Program-made: the position numbers and the translations under genes
Shown: piece by piece, positions 51,813 through 60,717 of the stretch
How positions within the stretch are numbered: the first letter of the stretch is position 1
Layout: each line of letters starts with the position of its first letter
NCBI RefSeq assembly: GCF_007828955.1
Contig: NZ_VIVR01000001.1
Location: 496,001 to 560,000, forward strand
Direction of reading: 5' to 3'
Length of the DNA stretch: 64,000 nucleotides
DNA from: Kitasatospora atroaurantiaca
GTDB taxonomy: Bacteria > Actinomycetota > Actinomycetes > Streptomycetales > Streptomycetaceae
The notes under the pieces: generated by a model
Database searches by the model: none
What the model was told of the DNA's origin: nothing
The model's input: only the letters and a program-made list of their open reading frames with translations

Positions 51813-54334
51813 CCACCGGACCCCACTACTGGCAGGGCTCGTTCATCGACGACGACGAGGCCGCCCGGCGGCTGGCCGAACTGCCCGAGCTCGCCGCGCA
51901 GACCCTGGCCGAACCCCTGGCCACCGAACTGGTGCTGAGCGCCTGCCAGCGCCTCACCGACGCCCTCGGCACCGCGGGCGGCCCGGTTCGCACCCGCCTC
52001 CTCGCCGAGCTCACCCGCGGCGGCATCGACCCGGACGAGGCGGCGGCGACGCTCGCCGAGATTGCCGACGCGATCGCCCGCCCTGCCCTGGAACGCAAGC
52101 TCCGTCGCGAACTCGGCGGGCTGCGCCCCGAGCGGTTCACCCGGCCCGACGGGCGGGAGACCACGTTCGAGGCGTGGGCACCGGTCGGGCTCCTCGTCCA
52201 CATCGCTCCCGGCAACGCCGCCGCCGTGGCCCCGCTGAGCGTGATCGAGGGCCTGCTCACCGGCAACCTCAACGTGCTCAAGACCAGCAGCACGGACACC
52301 CTGCTCGCGCAGCACCTGCTCGCCGAACTGGCCGCGGCCGATCCCACCGGCGCCCTCGCCCGGCGGATCGTCGCGCTGCGCTTCCCCTCTGCCCGCACGG
52401 AGTGGCTGCGGCTGCTGTGCGAGCCCGCCGATGCGGTGGCGGTGTGGGGCGGCGAGGACGCCGTCCGCTCGGTCGCCGATCTGGCCCCGGCCGGCTGCCG
52501 CCTGGTCGAGTGGGGGCACCGGATCTCCTTCGCCTACCTGACCCGTGACGCCTGGTCGGACCGGGCGACCCTGGACGCGCTCGCCATCGACGTCTGCCGC
52601 TTCGAGCAGCAGGCCTGCTCCAGCCCCCAGGTCGTCTACCTCGACACCGAGGACGAGGGCGAGCTGTTCGCCTTCGCCGAGCGCTTCGCGGCCCACCTCG
52701 CCGACGCGTCCGCCGGGCTGCCCCGGCCCGAGCTCGACGCGGCCGAGCACGCCGAGATCACCACCACCGAACTGATCGCCCGGCTGGAGGAACACCTCGG
52801 CCTCACCCGGGTCGTCGCCGCCGAGGACGGCTCCTGGCGCATCCTCGCCGACACCCGCCCTGCCCTGGCCGCCTCGCCGCTCCACCGCAGCGTCTGGGTC
52901 AAGCCGCTGCCCCGCACCTCCGTCATGACCGTGCTGCGCCCGATGCGCCGCTATCTGCAGACCGCCGCGATCGGCGCCGGCCGCGCCGACACCGCCCGGT
53001 TGTCGCAGGCGGTGGTCGCCGCCGGCGTGCTGCGCGTCACCCCGGTCGGCGGGATGCTCGACAGCTACCACGGCGAGCCCCACGACGGTGTCTACGCGCT
53101 CCAGCGCTACAGCCGCCGCGTCAGCGTCCGGGCGGACGGGGCCTTCGCCACCACCGCCTGCCTCGACGACCTGGCGGCGCCAGCCGTCGTCCCCGCCGCA
53201 CCGAGCGGCCCGCTGCTCGACAAGTCCGGGGTACAGGAGCAGCTGCGCACGCTCGCGCCGGACCACGCCCACCTCTACTTCCGCAGCGGCGGCAGCACTG
53301 GCGCCCCCGCCCTGTCGGTGTTCACCAACGCCGACTACGACATCCAGATGCGGGCCGCCGCCGAAGGCCTGCTCGCCGCCGGGTTCGATCCGGCCCGGGA
53401 CCGCGCCGCCAACCTGTTCTACTGCGGCGGCATGTACGGAAGCTTCATCAGCTTCTTCTCGATCCTGGAGCGCCTCAACGCCACTCAGCTCCCGATCGCC
53501 GGCGGCCCCGACCACGCCGCCACCGCCGAGGCGCTGGTGACGTACGGGGCGGACACGGTGTTCGGCATGCCGTCCTACCTCTGGCAGCTGTTCCACTCCC
53601 AGAACACCGTGCTGCGCGCGTACGGCGGGATCCGCAAGGTGTTCTACGGCGGCGAGCACTTCACGGCGGAACAGCGCCGGGTGCTCACCGAGGAGTTCGG
53701 CGTCGAGCTGATCCGCTCGGCGGCTTACGGCAGCACGGACCTGGGGCCGCTCGGCTACCAGTGCACCCACGCCGAGGGCTCGGTCCACCACGTCCTGACC
53801 GACCTTCACACCCTGGAGATCCTGGACCCGGAAGCCGACCGCCCCGTGGCTCCCGGGCAGCCGGGCCGACTGGTCTTCACCAGCCGCACCCGGGCCGGAC
53901 AGCGCCTGGAGCGGTACCAGATCGGCGACCTCGGCCGCGCGATCGAGGGCGTCTGCCCCTGCGGCAGCCACACCCCTCGGATCGAACTCCTCGGCCGGTA
54001 CGGGGATGTCGTCCGGGTCGGTACGTACTTCTTCAACGTCCGGCGCTTCATCGCGGTGGCAGAGGAGGAACTCGGCTACCGGGGAGAGCTGCAACTGATC
54101 CTGGACGCCGGTGACGGGCGGGAGCGGGCCACCGTCCGGCTCGACGAGCGGTACGCCCCGGACGGGAAGGCTGCCCGCGCCGCCTTCCTGACCGCCATCC
54201 CCGAGCTGGGATCGGCCGTGGCCGAGGGACTGCTCGCCTGCACGGTCGAGACGGCCGACTCCGCCGCCTTCGAACGGACGCCCACCAGCGGCAAGCTGCG
54301 GACGGTGATCGACCGGCGGCAGATCACCGTGTGA
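51809..54334 (+). CDS. LuxC acyl reductase fused to a PaaK-like adenylation domain
   Basis: An 841-residue fusion. Residues ~1-435 are a LuxC-type reductase: EAWAPVGLLVHIAPGNAAAV and LLTGNLNVLKTSSTDTLLAQ (NADPH site), EWGHRISFAYLTRDAW, and FEQQACSSPQVVYLDTE with the catalytic Cys270. Residues ~470-841 are a PaaK/EhpF-like ANL domain: HLYFRSGGSTGAPALSVFTN (A3), YGSTDLGPLGYQC (A5), ERYQIGDLGRAIEGVCPCGS (A7) and ELLGRYGDVVRVGTYFFNVR (A8). One chain could activate a carboxylate and reduce it to an aldehyde. In phenazine (griseoluteic acid) synthesis the separate EhpF and EhpG proteins do this. The start GTG overlaps the LuxE stop. A 14-bp stem terminator follows immediately. Confidence 0.9.
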   Translation: MTTGPHYWQGSFIDDDEAARRLAELPELAAQTLAEPLATELVLSACQRLTDALGTAGGPVRTRLLAELTRGGIDPDEAAATLAEIADAIARPALERKLRRELGGLRPERFTRPDGRETTFEAWAPVGLLVHIAPGNAAAVAPLSVIEGLLTGNLNVLKTSSTDTLLAQHLLAELAAADPTGALARRIVALRFPSARTEWLRLLCEPADAVAVWGGEDAVRSVADLAPAGCRLVEWGHRISFAYLTRDAWSDRATLDALAIDVCRFEQQACSSPQVVYLDTEDEGELFAFAERFAAHLADASAGLPRPELDAAEHAEITTTELIARLEEHLGLTRVVAAEDGSWRILADTRPALAASPLHRSVWVKPLPRTSVMTVLRPMRRYLQTAAIGAGRADTARLSQAVVAAGVLRVTPVGGMLDSYHGEPHDGVYALQRYSRRVSVRADGAFATTACLDDLAAPAVVPAAPSGPLLDKSGVQEQLRTLAPDHAHLYFRSGGSTGAPALSVFTNADYDIQMRAAAEGLLAAGFDPARDRAANLFYCGGMYGSFISFFSILERLNATQLPIAGGPDHAATAEALVTYGADTVFGMPSYLWQLFHSQNTVLRAYGGIRKVFYGGEHFTAEQRRVLTEEFGVELIRSAAYGSTDLGPLGYQCTHAEGSVHHVLTDLHTLEILDPEADRPVAPGQPGRLVFTSRTRAGQRLERYQIGDLGRAIEGVCPCGSHTPRIELLGRYGDVVRVGTYFFNVRRFIAVAEEELGYRGELQLILDAGDGRERATVRLDERYAPDGKAARAAFLTAIPELGSAVAEGLLACTVETADSAAFERTPTSGKLRTVIDRRQITV

Positions 54335-54338
54335 CTCC

Positions 54339-54383
54339 GCGCTCGGCCAGGGACCCGGTACCCCGGGGCCCCTGGCCGAGCGC
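54339..54383 (+). terminator. Terminator of the LuxC/LuxE operon
   Basis: GCGCTCGGCCAGGG and CCCTGGCCGAGCGC form a perfect 14-bp stem over a 17-base loop, four bases after the fusion gene stop. It separates the operon from the convergent LAL regulator. Confidence 0.85.
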
Positions 54384-54477
54384 GGCCGGTGTCCTTCACG
54401 ACACGAAGGCGATCAGCGGCGAGGCACCTGACGAGCTCGGTCCGCCCGCCCTCGAGCGCGGCGAGCAGGTCCGAATT

Positions 54478-54531
54478 GGTGCGGCCGGAATCTCCGCCCA
54501 CCGTCTTGCCACGTCGGCCGGAGGGAAGCCA
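54478..54531. repeat. 54-bp repeated segment, copy 2
   Basis: Matches 35824-35877 at 45 of 54 positions by eye. It is in the 250-bp gap between the operon terminator and the LAL gene end. On the minus strand one frame reads PADVARRWAEIPAAPIR; copy 1 reads SGVARQLTEIPAAPNDR, which suggests common coding origin. Confidence 0.5.
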
Positions 54532-54633
54532 TCGCCAGTCCATGTCAGAGGATCTCAGCGCGCATTGTCCCCTCCGGAATCACCACGCCATTGACCGCGG
54601 AGCTGTCGCGCCCCGGTATTCGACCGTCAGCCT

Positions 54634-57416
54634 TCACCTCGAGGTGTCCCCGACCAGATCGCGCAGCTGGCGGCGAGAGGTGATGCCGAGCTTGACGAAG
54701 ATTCGGGACAGGTGGAACTCGACCGTCTTCGAGCTGAGGTAGATCTCGGCGGCGGTCTCCTGATTCGTCAGTCCCCGGGCCACCAGGTGGGCGATGGTGC
54801 GTTCGCGGTCGGTCAGCGTCTCCAGCTTGTCCTTGCCGGCCTCCGGGGTGTGCAGCCCGTAGGCGGCGAGATCGGCAACGCAGCGCTGCTGGAACGGCTG
54901 TGCCCCCAGGGCGGCGAATCGGGCGTGGGCGCTGCGCAGCTTCTCGCCGGCGCCCTTGCGGTCGCGCAGGTGCTGCGCGAGCAACCGGCCGTAGGCGTGC
55001 TCCAGGAACGCCCGGTGCAGCGGTGCGTCGTCGACGGTGACCGGTCGGGACAGTCCTTCCTCGTAGCAGGTCTGTGCGGAGGAGAGGTCGCCATGCTGCT
55101 GGGCCAGCCGACCCGACAGCCAGGCGATCGCCACCTGCAGGTAGCCGGCGTCCTCGGCGAAGGCCTGCAGCGCCCGCAGCGACGCGGCAGCCTCCTCCAG
55201 GCGGCCCGTCGCCAGCAGCGCCTCGATGTGCAACGGCCGCCAGCTGCCTTCATGGATCGAGAGCAGGGCCGTCGGCTCGCGCAGCACGGCTTCGAGCCGG
55301 TCGATCAGCACGCGGTGATCGGCACGCGCCTGGGCCAGCGTGGCTGCTGCGATCGCCGGCCACACCGCGTACGCGCTCAGACCCAGGGCCGCCGACCAGT
55401 GCTCGGCCGCCCGCACATGCTCCTCCGCTCGCTGCCACTCGCCGCGGCCGGAGGGCACCAGCGAGGCGATGGTGTGCGCCAGGACGAGGCCCCACGGTTT
55501 GTCGCCCACGGCGGCGGCAGTGATCGCGTGCTCGGCGTTGATCGTCACCTCGTCCCAGCGCCCCAGCAGGTACTGGGCCATGCCGAGGGCGGCATAGGTG
55601 TACTCGTCCTGGAAGTCGCCGGTCCGCTCCAGACGCAGGGTCGCGGCAAGATCGTCGGCACCGGTGGCGTGGTCCCCGGCAACGGTCCGGTACACACCGC
55701 GCCACCTCAGCAGGATCGCGTGCTCGGGTACGACCTCTGCCGGGGTGTCGGGGAGCCGCGCCACCCGGGCGAGCTCCCGCAAGGCGGCCCTCGGCCCCGC
55801 CAGCCCGGCCATCGCCGCCATGAGTGCCGCAGTCGCACGCGGGGCGACATAGGCATCGTCGGCAGCGAGGTCGAGCACGTCTCGAGCCGACCGGACCGCG
55901 TGTTCGAAGTCGCCCAGCCACGTGTCGGCGACGGACAGCACAATGCCCGCCATCGCCGCGATCCAGGCGGTGTCCGGTGCCCCGCGACCTTCCTGAACCG
56001 CCGATGACAGCTGGGCCCGGCCGGTCGCAAGCTCGTCGCGTGAGACGGCGTAACTTCCGAGGACCAGGCTGCGCAGAGGCGACGGAGCGCAGGCCTCCGC
56101 TCTGCCGAGCAGCGGTTGGACCCGCACGATCTGGCTGCTGCCCATGAGCTGCGCCGCGGCGGTCAGCAGACGCCGTTCCTGCGCGTCTCGTTGCTCGGAG
56201 AGGTCGGCCGCCCACAGCAGAAGCGTCGCGGCCCGGGCGGGATCTCCTGCGTCGAGGTGCTCCCCGGAAGCCGCTTCCAACTCGGCGGCGAGCTCGTCGT
56301 CCGCGTGGGCTGCGGCGGCGACCCGGTGCCGCCACGACGCCGCGCGGTCCACCAGCGCGGCCGCGGCCGCGTGCAGGTCCCGTCGACGTTGTGGGGCGAG
56401 TGCCTCGTAGACGGCCTGGCGCTGGAGCGGGTGTCGCATTCCGACCGGGCTGGTCGGCTCCGCCGGCCACCACCGCACCAGCCCGGCGGCAAGGAGCGGC
56501 TCAAGCGCACCCGCAGGGTCCACGATCTTGACGAGGTCACCCGCGAGCCGGAGCGGTGACCGTGTGTCAAGCACGGCCAGCGCCTCGAGCAGGTCTCGGC
56601 TGTCCTGCGGCAGTGCCGCCACACTGCGCTCGATCCCGTCCGCGAGGGATGGCGGTACGGGCAAGGGGTCCGGCAGGCCCGATTCGCTCCCGACGGGCAA
56701 CTCGGCAAGGATCGTCTGTACGTACAACGGATGACCGGCCGTGTGCCGCCAGAGGCGCTCGACGGCGGAGGGACTGACCGATGGGGCACCTGAAGGCGCC
56801 ATTCGCTCGGCGAGCTCAGCGACCTCTGCCGCGCTGAGACCGGAGAGGAGGAGCCGGCGGGCGCGGACCCGGCCGGCCATCAAACGGCGCCACTCCTCCG
56901 ATCCTCCCTCGCCCGGCTGCTGCACCGTGCGGGCGGTCAAGATGATCAGCACGCGGTCCGCCCACAGGCGGCGCAGGACGAACCCGAGCGCCTGCAGCGA
57001 GGCGGAATCCGCCCATGGGACGTCGTCGACCACGATCGCGACCGACCCGCCGGCCTGAAGCTCCCCCAGCAGTTCCAACAGCTGCGCTCCGACGCGAAAC
57101 GGTGCCCTGTCGGCCCCGGTCAGCCCCCGCAGTAACGGGAGCTGCTCCACGTCGACCGCAGGCGCCAGAGCCGCCAGCTGGCCGACCATCCCGAAGGACA
57201 GGTCCGCCTCCGAGGCATCGCAGGCCGCCCACAGCACGGTGCAGTCGCCGAGCTCCGCGACGGCCCCCCGAACCAGCGCGGTCTTACCCCGATCCCCGGC
57301 TCCCCTTCCACCGACACCACGCACGGCCGACCGGCGTGCACCGACTCCGCGCACTCGCGCAGCCGGGCCAGCTCCTCTTCCCGCCCCACAAACCGCTCCG
57401 CGGTCCAGTCATCCAT
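54634..57416 (-). pseudogene. LAL (large ATP-binding LuxR) regulator, frameshift in Walker A
   Basis: About 926 residues if repaired. The N-terminus (ATG 57416) reads ERFVGREEELARLRECAESV and CVVSVEGEPGIG, then leaves the frame at the GGGG of GGGATCGGGGTAAG near 57288. The other frame resumes with KTALVRGAVAELGDCTVLWA and runs intact through Walker B (SVAIVVDDVPWAD), the helical repeats, and the LuxR helix-turn-helix LTDRERTIAHLVARGLTNQE...VEFHLSRIFVKLGI. Two extra bases or one missing base explain it. It is convergent with the LuxC/LuxE operon and a natural candidate for its pathway regulator. Frameshift could be real, reversible slippage in a G-tract, or an error. Confidence 0.8.
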
Positions 57417-57604
57417 CCACTGGCCCGCTGAGGGAGCGCGCGCCCTGTTGCCGGTCATCCCGAACCGTCCCACTGCTCAGCGCCTGTCCAATCGACCGGA
57501 CCCGCGCCATGTCACCCGAAGTCTGTTCGCCACCATCGTCGCCCCTCCGGCTGCGCCGGACGACCGGGCCCGAGCGGTGGTCGGCGGACTACCGAACCAC
57601 AGTC

Positions 57605-57805
57605 CTACCGTGGATCCCGAATGAGTCCGGACTCGTCCTGACCATGGCGGGAGGACTTCTCCATGCCCGACCGGTGCTGGATGTCGTCGTGAGGGCAGAA
57701 CAGCGGTCCGTCTCCATTGCCGGGCACCGCCCGGAGGTGGGCGCGGGCGCCACACTGGGCGCAGCGAACCTCGGTTACGAGCCCGCGAGCGATTCCGACA
57801 CACAT
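57605..57805 (-). CDS. Small putative zinc-ribbon protein
   Basis: A 66-residue frame from ATG 57805 with GAGG six bases upstream. The segment LVTEVRCAQCGARAHLRAVP carries CxxC, followed after ~20 residues by FCPHDDIQHR, which could finish a zinc site. The rest is polar. No family assigned. It lies ~60 bp downstream of the RsbW-like kinase on the same strand and may be co-transcribed with it. Confidence 0.45.
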   Translation of the reverse strand: MCVGIARGLVTEVRCAQCGARAHLRAVPGNGDGPLFCPHDDIQHRSGMEKSSRHGQDESGLIRDPR

Positions 57806-57867
57806 GGTCGACCTCAAATCGTGAATCCTGCGTCCTGTCGTTACTGCAGGTGCGCGCGGCGGAGCAC

Positions 57868-58308
57868 TCAGCTGGGACGGGCGAGCGACAGCCCGAACCG
57901 GACGATCTTGCCAGTGCCGTTCGACTCGGCTTCCCACCTGTCTGCGAGGCAATCGAGGAGATGGAGGCCTCGACCGCCCGTGTCGTCGAGCCGTGCTGCG
58001 CGCGTCGACGGCAAGGGACTGCCGTCCTGATCTGCGACCTCGACCCACACGTGGTCCGCTACGGACCGCACGGTGATCTCGAAGGTACGTCCGGCGTGAG
58101 CATGCCGGACCGCGTTGGTCGCCAGCTCACTGGTGAGCAGGACCGCAGTCTCGATCAGATGCAGCAGGCCCAGCCCGCCGAACGCTGCCCTCACATGGCC
58201 GCGGGCCCGGGCGACGCTCGAAGGTCTTCGGGGAAGAGTGAGACTGAGTCCTCGCCCGTTCTCGTCGGATCGATCGGGAGAAGCGCGATACTCGGCTACG
58301 GCTTCCAT
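57868..58308 (-). CDS. RsbW-like anti-sigma/regulatory ATP-binding kinase
   Basis: A 146-residue HATPase_c_2 protein. The Bergerat fold has the N box LTSELATNAVRHAHAGRTFE and the G1/G2 box VADQDGSPLP...DDTGGRGLHLLDCLADRW. Such short kinases phosphorylate anti-sigma antagonists or bind them, and are opposed by SpoIIE-type phosphatases such as the one at 29817. Streptomycetes carry dozens. ATG 58308 has GAGGTGATCCTG upstream; GTG 58317 is an alternative. No sigma factor or antagonist gene is nearby. Confidence 0.88.
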   Translation of the reverse strand: MEAVAEYRASPDRSDENGRGLSLTLPRRPSSVARARGHVRAAFGGLGLLHLIETAVLLTSELATNAVRHAHAGRTFEITVRSVADHVWVEVADQDGSPLPSTRAARLDDTGGRGLHLLDCLADRWEAESNGTGKIVRFGLSLARPS

Positions 58309-58815
58309 CAGGATCACCTCTCGTGTCCCCGCCTCGGCGTCGGTGTGCCCGACTGACCTGCCCTTTCACCATCCCTGGTCTCGGTCGTGTGCATATCCGG
58401 GAATTTCCCTAGTTCTCCCTGGACGAAGTAATGCCGAAGCCCGGTTCTCCCGGTGAAATGATCTCCGTGAACTCGGAGCGCCTGGCTCGGATCGGCGCCG
58501 GCCGGCTTCGGGGCCCCGGCTGCGGACAGAGGCTCACACGCTCGGGAGGTTGAGCTGGGAATCGCTGCTGGGGCAGGCTCAGTTACGGAAGCCGCTTCAT
58601 CCCCACAGGGACTCCGTTCTCCTGGACCATCAAGATCCAGCTGCCTCCAGTGTCCTCGCATCAGGGGAAGGCCCGATGGGTGCACACCCGGTGGTGGCCG
58701 GGGAGCTGTGGTGCCGCTCGGCGCGGACAGTGGCTGCCGGGCGCGGGTGGGCCCCGCCGCGTGGGTCCGGGTGCGGCGGGGCCTCGGGGGTGCGGGGTGT
58801 TCTGGGCCCGGGCTG
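58309..58815. other. Intergenic region
   Basis: No supported gene. On its left it contains the promoter region of the RsbW-like gene (GAATTTCCCTAGTTCTCCCT region near 58400). The right 300 bp are GC-rich with partly coding-like frames that overlap the lipase 3' end but lack starts with ribosome sites. Confidence 0.3.
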
Positions 58816-60159
58816 TCAGGAGGTCGACGCCGGCTGTTCCGGGGCCAGGGAGTTCCCTGCGGGGATGTGACCGCAGTCGGAGGGGGCGGTCCGGCCCGCG
58901 AACCGGTCCTTGAGCCAGCCGATGGCTTGGGGCGCCCATACGACGGGGACGCCCACGTGGCTGAGCAGGTCGTACTGCTGGAACTTGATCGGGCCGTTGC
59001 CGGTGGCGCAGTACTGCCGGGCAAGGGCCCGGACGTCTCCGGCGACCATCACCCCGTCGCCGGTTCCGATGCCGGGCGGGTTGCCGAAGGTTCCTTCCAG
59101 GACGCCGCCGTTGCCCTGGGCGATGTAGCCGGGGATGGTCGGGGTGGGGGCCGAGCCGAGGTTGATCCTGTTCACCGCCGCGAGGAAGGCCGGCACCGAG
59201 TTCGGGTCGGCGTACTGCGGCTTCGCCATCTTCTTCCAGGTCAGCCCCGGGTAGTGGCCGAGGGCGTCGGCGATCGACCCGTGCTCCAGCTGCTGGTACA
59301 CCGTCAGGCCGTAGTTGTTCAGGTAGGGCTTGAGGTCGATGCCGAAGGAGCGGGAGACCCCGATGACCGCCATCGGGATGACGCCGCTCCACACCAGGGA
59401 GCCGTCGACGTACTTGAGGTTGTGTGCCGGGTCCACGAGCAGGCCGCCCTCGGTGAAGCCGACCAGCTTTCTGTTGACCTCCGGTGCGTAGCCCGGTGCG
59501 AGTGCGGCCGCCCAGTCGGTCGCGATGGCACCGCCGGAGTAGCCCATGAGGCCGAAGCTGGTGTCGGAGTTCATGCCGGTGGCCGCGGACCTGGTCGCGG
59601 CGCGGATCGAGTCCAGCGTGTTGGTCGCGTACTCCGGGCCGGCCGCGAAGTCGGCGGTCTGCCCCTCGGTGTCCGGGATGACGAGGTTGTAACCCTGTGA
59701 CAGGAGCGGCACCAGGAAGAGGGCCTCGACGTTCGGGATCAGCCCACCGAGGGTGAGGTCGCCGGCGATGGCTCGGGACGGGCCGTCCTGCGGGCTGAGG
59801 GAGTCGTAGAACGACTGGTACGAGACCGCCTTGCTGCCGTCGCCCGTCAGGCTTCGCACCACGGTGGTGACGTTGGCGGCCGGGCGGCCCTGGGCGTCGG
59901 TGGTGCGGTAGAGCAGTTGGATCGCCTTCACCGGGGTGGGAAGCCCCAGGAGGTGGTACTGCAGGGTCCGTGTCTTCAGTACGGTGCCCGGCGCGAGCGA
60001 GGCCAGGGACACGCTGCCGTCGTAGGTGTAGAACGGGTCGCTCACCGCAGCAGCCGACGGTGTGGCTGCTGCGGCGGGGCCTGCGGTAGCGGCCATGGCC
60101 GTTGCGGCCATGGCGGCGGTGACGGCGATGGCGAGTAGCCGAGACGTGTTCTTTCGCAT
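58816..60159 (-). CDS. Secretory lipase (LIP family)
   Basis: A 447-residue exported lipase. The signal peptide MRKNTSRLLAIAVTAAMAAT...AAAA is Sec-type. The mature enzyme matches the LIP family of secretory triacylglycerol lipases: AIQLLYRTTDAQGRPAANVT, VPLLSQGYNLVIPDTEGQTA, the nucleophile elbow FGLMGYSGGAIATDWAAALA with Ser in GYSGG, and QQYDLLSHVGVPVVWAPQAI with the probable catalytic His. An Asp near LVDPAHNLKYVDGSL or PLTW... would complete the triad. ATG 60159 follows GGGGGAGA closely. It is divergent from a PucR regulator with a palindrome in between, so regulation by it is plausible. Confidence 0.9.
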   Translation of the reverse strand: MRKNTSRLLAIAVTAAMAATAMAATAGPAAAATPSAAAVSDPFYTYDGSVSLASLAPGTVLKTRTLQYHLLGLPTPVKAIQLLYRTTDAQGRPAANVTTVVRSLTGDGSKAVSYQSFYDSLSPQDGPSRAIAGDLTLGGLIPNVEALFLVPLLSQGYNLVIPDTEGQTADFAAGPEYATNTLDSIRAATRSAATGMNSDTSFGLMGYSGGAIATDWAAALAPGYAPEVNRKLVGFTEGGLLVDPAHNLKYVDGSLVWSGVIPMAVIGVSRSFGIDLKPYLNNYGLTVYQQLEHGSIADALGHYPGLTWKKMAKPQYADPNSVPAFLAAVNRINLGSAPTPTIPGYIAQGNGGVLEGTFGNPPGIGTGDGVMVAGDVRALARQYCATGNGPIKFQQYDLLSHVGVPVVWAPQAIGWLKDRFAGRTAPSDCGHIPAGNSLAPEQPASTS

Positions 60160-60717
60160 TTCTCCCCCGGTTCGTGGGTTGGGATCATCGGGATCTGGTG
60201 GAGGTGCAGGTCGCCGCGGGCGGCGCCGCCGTGCGGAGGCGCGACAGGGTGGCGCGGCGGGCCCGGGTCGCGCTCCTCGGTCGAGCCGCCCGCCGTGGGA
60301 CCGGGCCGCTTCAGGTGGGTGGGCAGGTGGGGTGGTCCGGGCGAAGCCGTCCGGAAGGCAGAGCTGTGGTGGCCGTCCGGTCGGTACCTCTTCGAGGCCT
60401 GACGAGTGGTCGGGCACCCGGTTCATGGACGTGAAGGGCAGAGGCGCGGGCCGCGCTGTCCGGCGGGATGACGTCGGTCACCGCACGGGGACGGAGGCGG
60501 CGGGTGGGGGCGCGGCGGCCTTTCGCGCGGGCAAGGCGGTCCTCCGGTATGCGTGGGGGTGTGGGGGTCCGGTGGACGGTGCGGTCGGGGTCCGTGCACC
60601 TCTGGTGGTCCACCGGCAGACGTGTTACCAACTGGTAAGTAACGTCCCGGAAAACATCATGGCGGCGGTACGGCGCCGTGTCCCCGGGCCGTACAACAGA
60701 GATTCGCGAGGTGGATT
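60160..60717. other. Divergent control region between lipase and PucR genes
   Basis: About 560 bp without a gene. Most is very GC-rich (60180-60590). The last 100 bp before the regulator start are less so and contain the palindrome at 60625-60638. The plus-strand open frames here are the opposite-strand shadow of the lipase reading frame extension. Confidence 0.4.
60625..60638. promoter_or_regulatory. Palindrome TTACCAACTGGTAA, likely operator
   Basis: A perfect six-base inverted repeat TTACCA/TGGTAA around AC, embedded in GTTAC...GTAAC which is itself an inverted repeat. It lies 80 bp before the PucR regulator start and in the lipase promoter region. TTACCAGTTGGTAA-type sites are typical of dimeric repressors. 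The regulator is unknown; PucR at 60718 is the closest candidate. Confidence 0.5.

Noticed and set aside
51428-54094. 888-codon minus-strand frame opposite the LuxC-PaaK fusion
   Set aside because: It has Gly/Arg/Gln-rich shadow composition and no ribosome site; the plus strand carries all family motifs.
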